Shown: positions 1 through 12,299 of the stretch, piece after piece
Numbering within the stretch: the stretch's first letter is position 1
Layout of the letters: every line of letters begins with the position of its first letter
Assembly: GCA_027625915.1 (NCBI GenBank)
Contig: JANTQA010000023.1
Span: forward strand, 8,742,001-8,806,000
DNA: 64,000 nucleotides
Direction of reading: 5' to 3'
Origin: Anaeramoeba flamelloides
Lineage: Eukaryota > Metamonada > Anaeramoebidae
Made by a program: the position numbers and the translations under genes
The notes under the pieces: model-generated
The model's database searches: none
The model's input: the letters and a program-made list of their open reading frames with translations, nothing else
Told to the model about the DNA's origin: nothing

Positions 1-48
1 GAGTTTATTATTAGATGGTTTGGTTTTGTTCTTTAAGATGAGGTGTAG

Positions 49-187
49 TTACATTAATTTTTTGGTTAACTTTTTATGTTCTTCAAGTTTATTTTCAATT
101 TTTTTATCAATAAAAGGGAAAGGATCTTCATTTTTCATTTCAAAAACTTTGGGTAATTGTTTGGGTAAGGAGTGGATACCGTAATTT
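49..187 (-). CDS. Possible 3' terminal exon of an unidentified gene
   Basis: On the minus strand an open frame runs from just after an AAAG acceptor-like site (AG at 189-188) to a TAA at 51-49. It encodes about 45 residues beginning NYGIHSLPKQLPKVFEMKNE and ending in a Lys/Glu-rich, probably helical tail (IDKKIENKLEEHKKL). An in-frame TAA lies immediately upstream, so if this is coding it must be spliced on with one base completing a split codon. I could not place the upstream exon with confidence. A 24-nt candidate at 448-425, between AG and GT, matches in phase, but it abuts the start codon of the opposite-strand gene at 455. I do not recognise the family. Codon texture looks more protein-like than the surrounding DNA, which is the main reason to list it. 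Confidence 0.35.
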
Positions 188-454
188 CTTTAAATTGAGC
201 AAATGCAAGAGTTAGACTATTAAAAACAATAAATTAAAAAAAATGATTTATTTAAAATAAACTCAAAGATCTTTTTCAATTTAAAATGAATTGGCAACTG
301 TTTTGATTTAAAAGCTGCTTTTGTTTGTGATGCCAAAATGGCTGATTGATTTGGGAAGATTGAATTGGATAGATTTTGCAGACAAAATCTAAATTCGGAA
401 ATTTGCTATTTTTTGTACTTTTACCCATCAAACCTCAATAAACCTTTTCTGTCA

Positions 455-1456
455 ATGACAAACCAAAAATTAGCGAGTTATAAATGGGAAAACCACTTCA
501 CCGAAAAAATTGATTTAGCTATTAAAGACACTAATGATACGTTTCGGGTCTATAGAGCCGGTGCCGATTTAACAGAAAGCGAATTAATAATATTTCTCAT
601 CCATGGGACAGGATACACATCTTTGACATGGGCACCTTTAATCCAAAAGATCCTTTTGAACAAGCCAAATGTCTCAATTTACACCTACGATCTACGTGGG
701 CATGGGTGCACAACTGTTGAAAAAGCATCTGATCTTCGACTTGAAACACTGACTAAAGACACAACATTGGTAATTAATCAACTTGGGTTAAATCAAGTTG
801 AAACCCCCATGATGCTTATTGGCCATTCTCTTGGGGGGATCATTGCTGTTGAAACTGCAAAATACCACGACCAATTAATCGACAAAAAGAACAAAAGCAA
901 TGAAAAAGAAAACCAAAAAACAAATTGCATAATCGAAAACATCAAAATTGTCATGATTATTGACATTGTTGGCACTTCAGGATTAAAAGCAATTCCATTC
1001 ATGAAACGATTTTATTCAGACAGGAAAAACAAATTTCAGAATTTAAACGAGGCAATAAATTATGCACTGGAATCAGGAATATCAAAAAACCGAATGTCTG
1101 CAAGAATTTCTGTACCAACACAATTAAAATATGTTGAAGAAGAAGACAAAGAAAATAATTATTTTACTTGGAATTTTGATGTTGTGTCTTCTTTGCAATA
1201 CTGGGAAAGCTGGTTTCAAAATTTAAATCAAAACTTTTTATCAATTAAGGCCACCAAGGTGTTAGTGCTTTCAAACTTGGAGCACATGGACAAAGACATT
1301 ACAACCGCCCATATGTCTGGGAAATTCCAATTGATCCCTTCTAATCGTGCTGGCCATGCAGTGCATGAAGACGTACCTGATTACCTTGCTCAAAAGACAA
1401 TCAGTATTGTGAATCGCTATTTGAAAGTGAAAGCAATGTTCTCAAAAAAGAAATAA
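455..1456 (+). CDS. PPME1: Protein phosphatase methylesterase 1 (PME-1), alpha/beta hydrolase
   Basis: Predicted to remove the carboxyl methyl ester from the C-terminal leucine of the PP2A catalytic subunit, countering LCMT1, in cytosol or nucleus. The 333-aa protein is a single exon. Visible family features are DTFRVY near residue 25, the oxyanion strand LIHGTGYTSLTW, YDLRGHG, the nucleophile elbow GHSLGG with Ser125, the acid-residue strand IIDIVG with Asp170, and GHAVHED with the probable catalytic His301. The segments FLSIKATKVLVLS and DKDITTAHMSGKFQL also follow animal PME-1. I chose the ATG at 455 because the N-terminus (KWENHF then DTFRVY) lines up with the family start; the frame stays open upstream only with non-ATG codons. 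Oddities are a Lys/Asn-rich insertion after residue 140 (near KKNKSNEKENQK) and DIVGTSG where animals have DVVEGT. The assignment is strong, but no activity is shown. Confidence 0.92.
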   Translation: MTNQKLASYKWENHFTEKIDLAIKDTNDTFRVYRAGADLTESELIIFLIHGTGYTSLTWAPLIQKILLNKPNVSIYTYDLRGHGCTTVEKASDLRLETLTKDTTLVINQLGLNQVETPMMLIGHSLGGIIAVETAKYHDQLIDKKNKSNEKENQKTNCIIENIKIVMIIDIVGTSGLKAIPFMKRFYSDRKNKFQNLNEAINYALESGISKNRMSARISVPTQLKYVEEEDKENNYFTWNFDVVSSLQYWESWFQNLNQNFLSIKATKVLVLSNLEHMDKDITTAHMSGKFQLIPSNRAGHAVHEDVPDYLAQKTISIVNRYLKVKAMFSKKK

Positions 1457-1799
1457 ATTCTTCTTTTCATTTTCTCTTTTCTCTTTCTTTTTTCCTTTTT
1501 TTTAGCACTTTCGTTAAAGCCATAACAAAACCTTTTGGGAAACGTACATATACTCTTTAAAGCAGCACACCAAAAAAACTAAAATTGCTTTGAAATTGAT
1601 CGGTGATCGAATTTTCAACTCCAAAAGTTTGCGTAGATCAGCAACCAAAAAATAGTTTCTAAATTTCATTCACAAAGTGTGTTTGTTTACAATAATAATC
1701 CAACAGCCTACAAATCTTATCATTGGACGCTTTGTGTTGACAAAAAAACTTATTAAAATAATCCATAAAAAGGATTTAAGGGATTATTGATCATCACTT

Positions 1800-1960
1800 A
1801 GAAGTCTAAAAATAAAGTATGTTGCTATTGGGTGTAAATCGTATTAGTGATACAGATTTCAAATGTCTCTAAAAAATTTAATGAGTCAAAGTAGTAAAAA
1901 AGTGGATCTTGACAATTAAAAGAGATCCTTGTATTAGTAAAAAATTCTTAAGAAATTTCG
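1800..1960 (+). repeat. Dispersed ~150-bp repeat, copy 1
   Basis: Shares the blocks TTGCTAT..GTAAATCG, AATGTCTCTAAAAAA and AGTAGTA, in order, with the reverse complement of 11880-12020. A weaker copy of the first part (TTGGGTGTAAGTGGTATTAG) lies at 11345-11420. The copies are diverged, so this is an old interspersed family. Confidence 0.6.
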
Positions 1961-3834
1961 AAAAAAATCTGTATTTCAAGACTTATTTAAAGGTTGGGTC
2001 ATCAATAATCTAAAGACTCCAAAGTTGCAAAATATCTTTCTTATATTTGTCTCGAAGAAATATAGATTAATTGCTAAAAAATTCAATCTTCCTCTTAATA
2101 AAAAATAAATAAATAAATTTTTTTTTACTATAATTCCCACTTTTAAGATGCAAACTTTTAACAGAATTTAAACCTAAATAAAAATCCCAAATTAAGGCAA
2201 AAAATTCAAATTCTGGTAAAATAATTCGTGTAAAAAAAAAATTTCCAAAAAATGTACTTTGATTTGAGATTTTTTTGTACCTTAAATTTCATTGAAAGTT
2301 TGTGTCTTAAGTGGAACTGGCTGTAAGATATTTCCAAAAAAGTTGGTGTATTGTTTTATACTTTCATAAAAAATCATTTTTGTTAGTAGATTTATTTATA
2401 AATGTGCAATAAATAATTAAGATGAATTATTAATACTGGTCTAATCAATGACTATAGTATTTATTTCAAAATATTTTCATCAAAATATTTCTATAGAAAT
2501 GATAAAGAAATGAACACAATTTTTAGAGAAAACATGGTATGACCAATTTCAATAAAAATATGAAATTTTGAAAGGTAATAAATAATTTTTTTTAAACAAT
2601 AAAATATCTTTAAATGCTTTTCAATTTTATTTGAAAATATGTTGTAGGTTAAAGCAGTTATGAAAACGATTTTTTAGATCAAAAAGAAAATAATAAATAG
2701 CCAATTATCATCCCTAAAAATATCAGATATAATCGAAATAAGAACAATTTAATATATTTTATTTATATAATAACATATTAAAAAGTAAAATTGAATTATT
2801 ATGAAGAATTTCTAAATGGTTGTTAATGATTGTGTATATTTAAATAGTTTTTTGACAATTGGGTTTACAAAAAAAAAATTTTTTTTTAAATCAATTTGCA
2901 CCACTTTTATGGAAATAAATAAGTTGTTTAAAAGGGGTGAAGTAGGCCCTTTTTAAGGCAATTGTTAGAATTAAAACTTTTAGAAACTTTTCTCTTTTAA
3001 TAAATCCAAGTTTCAATTATTATATCTTGTATCGATATTGGAGCGAGAAGGAAAGCTCTTTTAAGAAATAATTACCTCTTTATTAAAAAAAAATTAAAGT
3101 TCTGAAAATCTCCTAAAAAAATCTGGCTTTTTTTAATAGTTGTAATGGTATTTTAGATCTTTTCATAAATTCTGTTGTTTTTTTTTTTTTTCATAAAAAT
3201 AAGTTAATTTATAGTTTTTTATCAGAATAGTTTCTTTGGCTACTTATATATATTTAATCGAATTTTTGGTTTATACTACCTTTTTATTTTTTACTCTTGT
3301 TTTAACAAGATTTTTGCGAATAATTTATTAATTCGTATAAAATTTATAATAAAATTGAACGGTGATTAAAAGAGGGCAAAATTATTGTGTTATTAATTTT
3401 TTAATTCATACTCATTTTTTGAATTTTTGGAAAAAAAAAAATTTGAAAACAAAAAAAAATGAAATATTATGTAAATTTTATTATTATTATTATTATTAAA
3501 AAGTGTAAAAATGCATTATAATTATCGTAGAATGTGTGTAATTCTAACATCTTGAAGAGAAATCAAAACATAGTTGTTTTTTATTATTATAATCAAATAA
3601 TTGAAAGAAGTAATTAAGGAAAATTTTATCAAAATAAAAAAAGAGGTTGTGAAAAATAATCAAAATATTAATAAAAAAAATAATAATATCATTACTTGAT
3701 CAAATTAAAACAATATTCACATCCTTGGTTCATGGGGGGGGGGGGAGGGGTGGTGGTGGTGTAAAGACTAATAGGGGGGTTATCAATAAGAAATACAAAA
3801 AAATCCACAATCTGTGATTAATAATCATTAGATG

Positions 3835-5095
3835 TTTTGATGATAGCATATATTATCATGATATTATTAGTAAAAAAAATCGCGATTAGTCCGAATTTTC
3901 ATGAAAAATCATAAAATCGCGATATTAACATTATTGTGATAAAATGATTATCACGATAAAATGAAAAATTATTATTTTGAAATCACCTTGTAAAATTTCT
4001 TGACTTTTACAAACCCTTGTGATTTTTACAGTACTTATCCCATTTTAATAATGTTAAAAAGTGTTTACAATGGCTGTGAATTGTCTTAGAGTGGTTGTAA
4101 GCTTTGAAAGACAGAAAAGTTTTACAAACTGGATGAGACTTTTTGTAGTGGAAAAATAAATTTTTTCTTTTCATTTTTTTTTTTTTACTAAATATAAAAT
4201 CTCAAACGATTTTTAAGATCAAACTAAGAATGACCCATTTCAACAATATACTTGAATAAAAATAAATATGGTTTTAAAAATGGATTATTCTTTTGACAAG
4301 TTAAATAACCAAAAAAGAATAAAGATTAATTTTCCTTCTTATTGGTGATCAATCAAAAAAACACTTCTAAAGTATAGTTGTGTTTTCTGTCCAATGTAAA
4401 GATAAGAGAAAAAGAAGAAAAAGAAAAAGAGAAGAGAAGAGAATAAAAAGAAGAATAACAATAAGAAATAAATATACAAAAAATCTTAATAATTGGTTAT
4501 AATAGAGCCGGGGTATAGTGAAAGCTTTTGAAAAGTTATCCAACTCCTTTCAGATTTCATAGAATATTGAAAATGTTTTAACCCAAGAACACATTCTTTA
4601 AAGAACAGGTGAAGGGTTGGTTTTTTTAGAAGCTATTGTATTCAACACATTTAAAATAACAGAATTGGCTGGGAAAATATTTATTTATCTTTAGTTCTTA
4701 TTGTTGTTGATCTAAAAGGATTGATAGGGTTGACAACCAAATAAAAATAAAAAAGATAATGAACTCTTTGATCTTATCTATGATTCGATAAAGTGTCTTT
4801 TTTGTTGTTATTTAAAAGAATAACTTTTTTTCACACAATCTAATTTTTTTTCAAAAAAATTTCTTTGTTAAAATATTTACCAATTCATTCAAAAAACTAT
4901 CAACTCTTATATCTTGATTTCTTTTTAATCGTGATATTTTGTCATTTATCACGATTTTTTAATAATTATTTCAATTTTATAGAATGTCATGATTTTTTAT
5001 ATTATGGTGATAATAATTAATTTCATGTTTTTATGTAATATCACGATTTTACAAAAATAATTGAGATTGTTGTAACTTTATCATGACTTAAGTAT
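3835..5095. repeat. Foldback region with inverted clusters of a TATCACGAT-like motif
   Basis: Two clusters about 0.9 kb apart resemble each other in inverse orientation. The left one (about 3840-4000) contains ATCGCGAT twice and the perfect hairpin GTGATAA..TTATCAC. The right one (about 4920-5095) contains the 10-bp stem AATCGTGATA..TATCACGATT and further ATCACGAT copies. Together they look like the ends of a non-autonomous element of about 1.25 kb, although a target-site duplication could not be defined. Confidence 0.45.
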
Positions 5096-5128
5096 AGAAA
5101 TAATCAAAAAATCTATTATTTCTGTTAG

Positions 5129-5393
5129 GTTGAGTTTTTATACTCCAAAATTAGAAGCTAAAATCTTTGATTTTCCTCTTTTCATAATAATGAAAAAAAT
5201 TACTAAAAATTTAGACAGTATCCCGGATAATATACTACCAGAAAAATGCATTTATGTAAGTATTTTAAGTATTTCAAATTTTCAATTTTTTTTTTATTTT
5301 TTTGTCTTTATAATCTTAATTTTTTTCAACCATTAGAACTTAAATCGAAAATTCTTGAAAAATAATTTTCATAATTTTAAAAATTACTGGTAA
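5129..5393 (+). CDS. Two orphan exons, 3' end of an unidentified gene
   Basis: Exon a (5129-5255) lies between a TTCTGTTAG acceptor and a consensus GTAAGT donor. Its single open phase encodes 42 residues including TPKLEAKIFDFPLF and NLDSIPDNILPEKCIY. After an 81-bp intron ending TTTTCAACCATTAG, exon b (5337-5393) continues in phase 0 with 18 residues (NLNRKFLKNNFHNFKNYW) to a TAA. Good splice signals, matched phase and protein-like composition support a real or recently active gene end. Exon a enters needing one base, and no upstream exon with the right phase was found. I do not recognise the family. It could also be a relic left beside the foldback region just upstream. Confidence 0.4.
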
Positions 5394-6255
5394 AGATTTT
5401 CTATGTATTTTTTCGAGCAATGTCTTTTTTGAATAGTTTTCAATCTTAATATTTTTGATGATTTTTTTTTTTTCCCTTTGATTTGTATAAATTTATATCT
5501 TTACCAATACTATATGAAGTAGTTTATGTTTTCAATATTCTTCTTTTATTTTAAAATCGTAATATATAAAAAAAAATAATTTTAAGAAGAGAATATGAAA
5601 TTAAAAAAGGAAAATGAAAATTCTGAAAATGGGTTATAAAAAAATTATGTTAAAAAGGGCAAGGCTGAAGTACTCATATAAATACTATGCCTTTTTAATA
5701 TGTTGCTTTCTTATTTTATATTTTTTTAATGAGATAAAATATCCTTTATTTTATTAATATTGTATTAAAAAGATTTTAAAAAATAAATTCATAATTTCTG
5801 GAATAATATGTTTCGTGTTATCCACATATTGGTTATTAGAGTTTCACAGTGATTTGAGATTTATAACAACCTTTTTTTTAAAAAATGAATTATTCCTAAA
5901 ACTTTTGATAGATGAGAAACAGGAAGAAAGGAGGAATAAGAAAAAGTAAGTGACAGGAATTGTGATTTATTATTTTTTTCATTTGGTTTTGGAAAATAAA
6001 TAATAAAAAAAAAAACAATAATATATAAAATATATATATATTTAAGAAATGAAAAATAATTATATTATAATGCCAATAAACAAAATTTGAAACTCTTCAA
6101 AATCTTGAAGAAAATTTTTGAAGTTATTTTAGATAATTTTGAGAGATAAACTGAAAAGTCATTAACATAAAACAAAATAAAATAAAAAAATAGATAAATT
6201 AAAAAACAAAAACATTTAAAAAAAAAAAAACAAAACAAGTAACAAGAATAACAAA

Positions 6256-7484
6256 TTAAAAATAATGCTCGGCAACAAGCAAAAGGATTTCCAAGTTGCT
6301 TTTTTCTTGGAGATCCAGATATGTGCTCTCAAGATCTGTCTTAACATCTCCTTCGTTCTGGAATAACCTTCGGGATTTAAGTCCAGTTTGTACAACAATT
6401 TTTTTTTTTGTACGTTTTCTTCTTTGTGGGCTTCTGAGGCATTCGGTAAATTTGGGAGATGGACAATTTAATAATTGTGAATTGTTTTGTTTCTTCACAG
6501 AACAGTTATTAACCTGCTTTTTTTGTGGGGTGTTGTTGGTTGTGATCTTTAAAGTTTTTTTTGAATTATTGTGATAGACATTGGTCGTTTTTTGTTGTTT
6601 TCCTTGGGTATGGTTGTGTTTTGTTTTGGTTTTGTGTTTTTGGAGTTGCCGTTTCTTTCTTTTCTCTTTTTTGGCTGATGTGGCGAGGGAATTATATCGG
6701 TTCTTAATTGCGTTTGCCGATCTTCTGGATAATTTTTTTTGAATAAGAGACCATTTGTTTCCAAGCTGGCCCCTCATTTTCAAGATGATTTCGTCTTCTT
6801 CCTTTGTCCAGTTCCCATGAACCAAATCGGGATTTAGTTGGTTGATCCATCTTTCTCGACATTGCTTCGCAGTCCTGGATGGTACCAAATTTGCTATTTT
6901 AGTCCACGAATGTGTTTCAAATTTTTTTACAGCCTCAATTAATAGCATGTCTTCCTAAAATTTTTTTTTCGGTTTTGTTGGTTAGGTTGTGGTTATAAAA
7001 GATCAGTTTTTTTTTTTATTTGGTTAGCGAAGAACTTCAATTTTGGTTGGTTTGGGTTTTTCTGTGTTTTTTTTTAAATGATCAGCGAAATAGGGAGATT
7101 TATTTTTTGTCTCTCATTTTTTTGAAAAATTTGATCGAAATGAGGAATATTAATTTGAATTGGAGTGGGAATGAAAAGTACTTGTTTAAAGGTGCCATTA
7201 CATTTAAATTTTTTGTTAAAACTCCTTTTTTCAGAAAGTGGTCAAAGTAGAAAATATTTTTTTTTTTTTTTTTCAAGAAAAGTGTAAATATTAAAATAAA
7301 ATTTTGACACTTTAATGTGTAGATCACTTTTTTGGCCCTTAACAGTCAGAATTCGATCAAATATAAAACACGGTAAAAAATAAAAATAAAAAAAATCAGG
7401 ATTATTTACATATTCTTCCCAAGAACCTTTCCTGGACTTATTATCTGTTACAAAGGGTGATCTTTGTTTTCTATTGCACTTCAT
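6256..7484 (-). CDS. Two-repeat Myb DNA-binding protein
   Basis: A probable nuclear transcription regulator of 257 aa. Exon 1 is 7484-7410 and exon 2 is 6954-6256; the 455-bp intron starts GTAAAT and ends TTTTAG, joined in phase 0. Joining completes the first Myb repeat: KGSWEEYEDMLLIEAV (exon junction inside it), then HSWTKIA, RTAKQCRERW, about residues 19-65. The second repeat follows at once, GNWTKEEDEIILKM, NKWSLIQKKL, NAIKNRYNSL, about 70-116. Each helix carries the usual spaced Trp residues, with Trp or Tyr last. The remainder is basic, Lys/Asn/Gln-rich and probably disordered (KKEKRKKRQLQKHK), with a short acidic/leucine-rich end. It is R2R3-like, but the target genes cannot be inferred. 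An in-frame extension upstream of the ATG is possible through a CCCAG site about 16 bp before it. Confidence 0.85.
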
Positions 7485-10400
7485 ACTTGTTGTGGGATTC
7501 TGGGTGTTGCATTGAAAAGAGGTTATATTATTCTATTGATTTTTTTTTAATATTTTTTTAGTTAGTTTTGTTACAGAATTTAGTCTCAAATCAAAAAACC
7601 GTCAAAATTTAAAAAAAGAAAACGATAATTTTGAGAAAAAATCGTTTTTAAAAGCTGAAAGGTACAGGTAAATTATTGTTCAGTGTGAGCTTCAAATGGG
7701 GTGAATTGTTAGCTTTAGTTTGTTTCATTATGTTGATTGAAAGAAGGAAAGTGATGTTGTGTGGGTTGAAAAGATTGTTGATTGGGATGGGTTTAATTGT
7801 TTCGGTTTCAAAAAGAAAGGGTTTAGGATTGATAAAAACAGAAATCAAAAGAAGAGAAAGGAGTAAAAAATTTGAACAAAAGAAAAAGAGAAAACAGTTA
7901 AAAAAGTTATTAAAAAAAAAAAATGTAAAGAATACTGTTTTTTCATGTTGTTTTTTCCGACCTTTTCCATAAATGACAAAACCTGTTTCTTGTAGTTTTG
8001 AAGGCTAATAATTACTCAAAACTAGATCCAAAATACAAATATTAAAACTCAAAAAAGAATAGATTTAACAAATAATTGTCTCAATAAAGTTATTTTTTTT
8101 TTTTATGATCAGTTGGTTAATACCTTTAAACTGGTGTAATTTTTATATTGCGCGAATCAAGCAATCTGGGGTTTTAACATTCCAAGAATCTGTTTTTTTG
8201 ATTTTTTCTTCTCAACTAAAAACTTATTCGAAAAATATTATAATCCAATTTTTTGTTCAATTAAACCTGTTATTTGAAAAAAGTCAAAGAAAAACAACAC
8301 CTTATCGCCATCTTTTCATCAAAATCCTCAGTAGATTCCTGCCAAATTTTATTAAAAAATTTTCCATATTTTTGTGAAAATCATAAATAACTGTCTGATA
8401 GAACAACTGGTATTTCAATGATTTTTGAGAAAAAATTTTGATTTTTCTTTAAAGCTACTTGAGAATTGTGAAATTTTATTCATTTTTTCGAGCAAACTTA
8501 ACAGTAGAAGAGTAGTTTTCAAAATCTCCTTGAAATATCTATTGACTAGTTTCACGAATAAAAAACCAAAGAGTAAAGATTAATTAATTAGAAATTTTTG
8601 AATGAAGATAGTCCAGTAAAATCAGAAACCAATCCGAGATGGAATTTCTTCTTTTATATGTTCTGAGAGTTTCTCTTATTAATAAAATTTTGATAAAGAA
8701 AAAGAACATCAAATTTTTCTAAATTAATTTAATTTAAAATCCTTTTTGATTTGTTGGAAAAAAAAAATTTCTTCGGTTTCTTTTCATTAGAGTGAGGGTT
8801 TATCGATGAAAAACATTTTTTTGTTAAAACCTGGAAACATAAGTATGGATTTTCTAAAAGGGGAAAAAATTTTTACTTTGTTTTTTTTTTTTTAATGAGG
8901 AGGTTTGGAATTGAAGAATAATTGTTGAAAGGAATCTCAAGATATTCTGTAATTTCATATTTACCTCCTGTGTGTATTAAGGGTTATTTCAAAGTGTACT
9001 CTCTTTCTTCTCAAACTTCTTGGAATTAAAGAAATAAGAAGATCCTTTTCATCATAATATTTTTCGATATTAAATATTTGTTTGACAATTAATTTATAAT
9101 TTTGCCTTCATTTTAAAAAGTTTCCACAAACACTATTCAATTATTTTGTTTTAAAAGTGTATTAGAGGAGTTGACAAAAATTTTTTTTTAAAATAGGATC
9201 GCTTTTCAAAAAAGAGATTTTTGTTCTCAAATTGGGAATTTATTTACAATCACACCAAAGGAAACAAGTCTAGATTTTTTATCGAATCTCAATAAATGTT
9301 TCACAATCTCTTATAAATAATAGTGACACATGATAAAAATTAAACCCCTATATAATAGGAAATGAATACAAAGCTAAATTAACAATTTTTTTTAAGAAGA
9401 AAAAATTTGTTTGGATCAAAAAAAAAAGATTATTGAAAAAAAAAAGTGAATTCTTTGAAAAAACAAGAAAAAAAGAAATTGATTATCGCAAAGGATCAGA
9501 TCAAGAGTTTGTATTGTATCTTGTTTTGATTTTATTATCGTGTCAAGTGACTCCTTACTGGACAACAACTGTAATGTCACTACTGTGAATCTTCATAGAT
9601 CAGTTTATTATAATCTTATAAATTGTTCGAAATAAAAATTCACTTTTTCTTATATTATTACATACTTTCTTTGAGTGTAAATATTGTTTAATTGGCTGAA
9701 ATAATTATTTTTTTATACAAACCGTTCCTAAAGGCGTGTTATGGATGCTCAAAACGCTTACTCAAGTTTGAAATGATTTTTTTATTCTATTTTTTTTTTG
9801 ATTGTCTTTGTCGAGTAACGAAAATCAACTACCAATTCAAGGCTTTTATTATTTTTAACCAATCACTTGGAAGAATGAAAATTACCCTTTCCCCTCATCG
9901 AACTTTGTGTGCTTGGAGAAAATACTCAGATAAAACAGGTTAGATTTAAAACGGATTATGTTTAACATCAACTGTCTCTTACCCCCCAGGTAATATTCGA
10001 AGGTTTTTATACCCTATCCCCCAACATTTTTATATTTTTAAAAATAAGTGGGAAGTGAGTAGCTTAAGAGAATTGCAATTTTCAAACCCTTTCAATAAAA
10101 ATTTCAAATATCAGAATAAGTAAATTGTTTTTTGAATATGTTAAAATTTCGAAAAAAAAAAAAAAGTTTTAATTTTATCAATATCACTTGTTTTGGTATT
10201 TTTTTAAAATCTTCAAATATATTATTAGTTAAAAAATCTTATATTTGTATAAATAAAAGTAGGATAGTTCGTAATAGTAACTATATTAGTGAAAGTTTTC
10301 TTAAAAAAAATGTGGACACTTTTCCTTCAAAACTCACTAAAAAGGAATAAACTTTACATAAAAATTGAAATATTACCTAATATTCTGATAAAAACTCAAT

Positions 10401-11330
10401 TTTAATTTTAAAATAGTCTCAAAATAGTTATGAATTCTCCTTCAAAGTTGATTTACAGTTTATATATATGTATATAATGAATTTTTGTATAATCTAAAAC
10501 GGTCAAAAAAAAATTATATGGTTAATTTGAGATAATACTATTATGTAATGAACATGGCTTTATTTGGAATATTTATTTTTTTTTAAAAAATTAATTTGAT
10601 AAAAAGAGTTTATTTTTCGAAATATATCCTACCTTTTGGTATTTATTTTAAATTGGAATTATTATTTATTGTAATAAAAAACTTAATTTCTTTTAAAATG
10701 TCCCAATTTTCATTTATTTTTTTTATCCTATATTTTATTTTTAGACAAAAAATAAATATTTCTGGTGTATAGTATTGATTATTAAAATAGTATTTTTTTA
10801 ATAAAATAGATAACTTTAATTTATGAAAATAATTATTTTTAAATTTTGATTTTTAATGGACCAATGATTTTGAAACGGGGTTTAGATTCAAACAAATTTT
10901 CATTTATCTTTCCAAAAATGATTGAATAAATCAAAGAAAAAGTTAAATTATTTAATTTCATAATCCGATTTGAATATTATTTTCATTTATTGTTGAGAAA
11001 ATCCATCATTTTTGCAATTCTTCTATCTTATTTTATTTTTAGTGTTGAAAGTCTAAATGAAAAATCAGTTACATTTCAGATAAATTAATATATAACACAC
11101 CATTAATATTTACAATATACTATGAAAGAAAAGATTATATCTTGTATTAGGTTTGGTTTTTTTAGATCTTATGTTGAACGGTATTAAAATTTGTACGGAT
11201 TTTATGAGAGGTTATAAAAAATAAATTTTTTTTTTTTTCTGAAATCCATATTTATGAGTATAAAACTAATTGTACAGAAGATATTTATAATAATATTTGA
11301 TTTTTTAAGGGTTGAGTGTGGTCATGGACA
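7485..11330. other. Non-coding stretch upstream of the Myb gene
   Basis: No gene is supported. A less A+T-rich patch at 7640-7980 has open frames on both strands; its minus-strand side is C/A-rich and may be 5' leader of the Myb gene. Another patch at 9690-10010 contains ACCCCCCAG and CCTATCCCCCAAC and an open frame of about 80 codons on the plus strand that lacks an ATG start and resembles no family I know. The rest is homopolymer-rich DNA. Confidence 0.5.
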
Positions 11331-11334
11331 TATC

Positions 11335-12022
11335 TATAATTATAGTAAGTTATAATTGGGTGTAAGTGGTATTAGTACTACGTGGCTCAAATAACTCTAA
11401 ATAATCTATTATAAGAATCATTATTATTAAATTATTTGTTTTTTTACTCTGAATTACAATCAAAAATATCATTTTTTGAAATTTTTGTAATTCCCTTTCC
11501 AAATATAAAAAGAGGAACCAAAATAAATATTATTTCAAATATTTAAATATTCTTATTTAGAACCTCCAAAAGTAAGAATTTTTTATATTATCAAAGATTA
11601 GTTCAATAATCACCAACATAAAGTCCACAGGTACTGGTTGGTTCTGTTTCCTATTTGATAAAGAAAGTAGTAACATTAATGTATAACAAAAATATGTAAA
11701 AATAATTTTTCAAAATAATCTTTAATTGTTTAAATTTTTAATAAAAAATCTTAATTTTTTTAACAACTAATCTACATTTCTCGACCAATTTCAGATAGAT
11801 GGTTTGCAACTCTCAAAAAAAAATATTGATAATTCACCCTTCAAATTTGTGTTGAAAGGTAGAGTTTTTTTGAGGGAATTGTTTAGATGTTTACTAAAAG
11901 AGGGATAATTTTTAATTGATCGGATAAACAAATATTACTACTTTACTAATTGAATTTTTTTAGAGACATTCAAACCATAGATCACCAATTCGATTTACAT
12001 TTGATAGCAATATAATTTAATT
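11335..12022. repeat. Pair of inverted repeat copies, possible non-autonomous element
   Basis: A copy of the 1800-1960 family lies in plus orientation at 11345-11420, and a longer copy in minus orientation at 11880-12020, about 0.45 kb apart. The ends read AATTGGGTGTAAGTGG and, on the other strand, ATCAAATGTAAATCGAATTGG. Facing copies this close suggest either a small element with inverted ends or two independent insertions. Confidence 0.4.
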
Positions 12023-12299
12023 TAAGACTTCCCCTTAGTCGGGGGTAATCCTTAACCAACACTTGTATTTAAAATTTAAATTGGTTAGAATTTTAGCTGG
12101 ATTTTCATTTTATCAAAAACATCAAATTTATAATATTTTGTCTTTACTTTAAAAGGTATTCTTTGAAACTATTTTTCGATTTATAACATTGTATTTCAGT
12201 TATCACAGAACATAATAAAAAGGGGGGCACTTTATTGAATATTATGTAGGATGATATTGTTTAAATTTAAAATCTTGGTTTTATTTTGGATTATATTTC

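Larger units (their letters stand above)
1457..5128. other. Repeat-rich non-coding stretch
   Basis: About 3.7 kb of A+T-rich DNA with long T and A runs and no convincing reading frame on either strand. It holds a dispersed repeat copy near 1800-1960, a G-rich run (twelve G at 3734-3745 followed by GGT repeats), a purine-rich GAA/AAG tract near 4405-4460, and a foldback region at 3835-5095. A short ATG frame at 4070 (MAVNCLRVV, followed by GTAAGC) looks like a possible first exon, but its phase does not match the exons at 5129. Confidence 0.6.

Noticed and set aside
4070-4096. ATG frame MAVNCLRVV followed by GTAAGC, as first exon for 5129-5393
   Set aside because: Ends in phase 0 whereas the exon at 5129 needs an upstream phase of 2; no linking exon found.
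8105-8377. 90-codon ATG frame
   Set aside because: Composition is typical of random A/T-rich sequence and nothing resembles a known family.
9692-9943. 83-codon plus-strand frame in a less A+T-rich patch
   Set aside because: Begins with a non-ATG codon, has no recognisable domain and no clear splice context.
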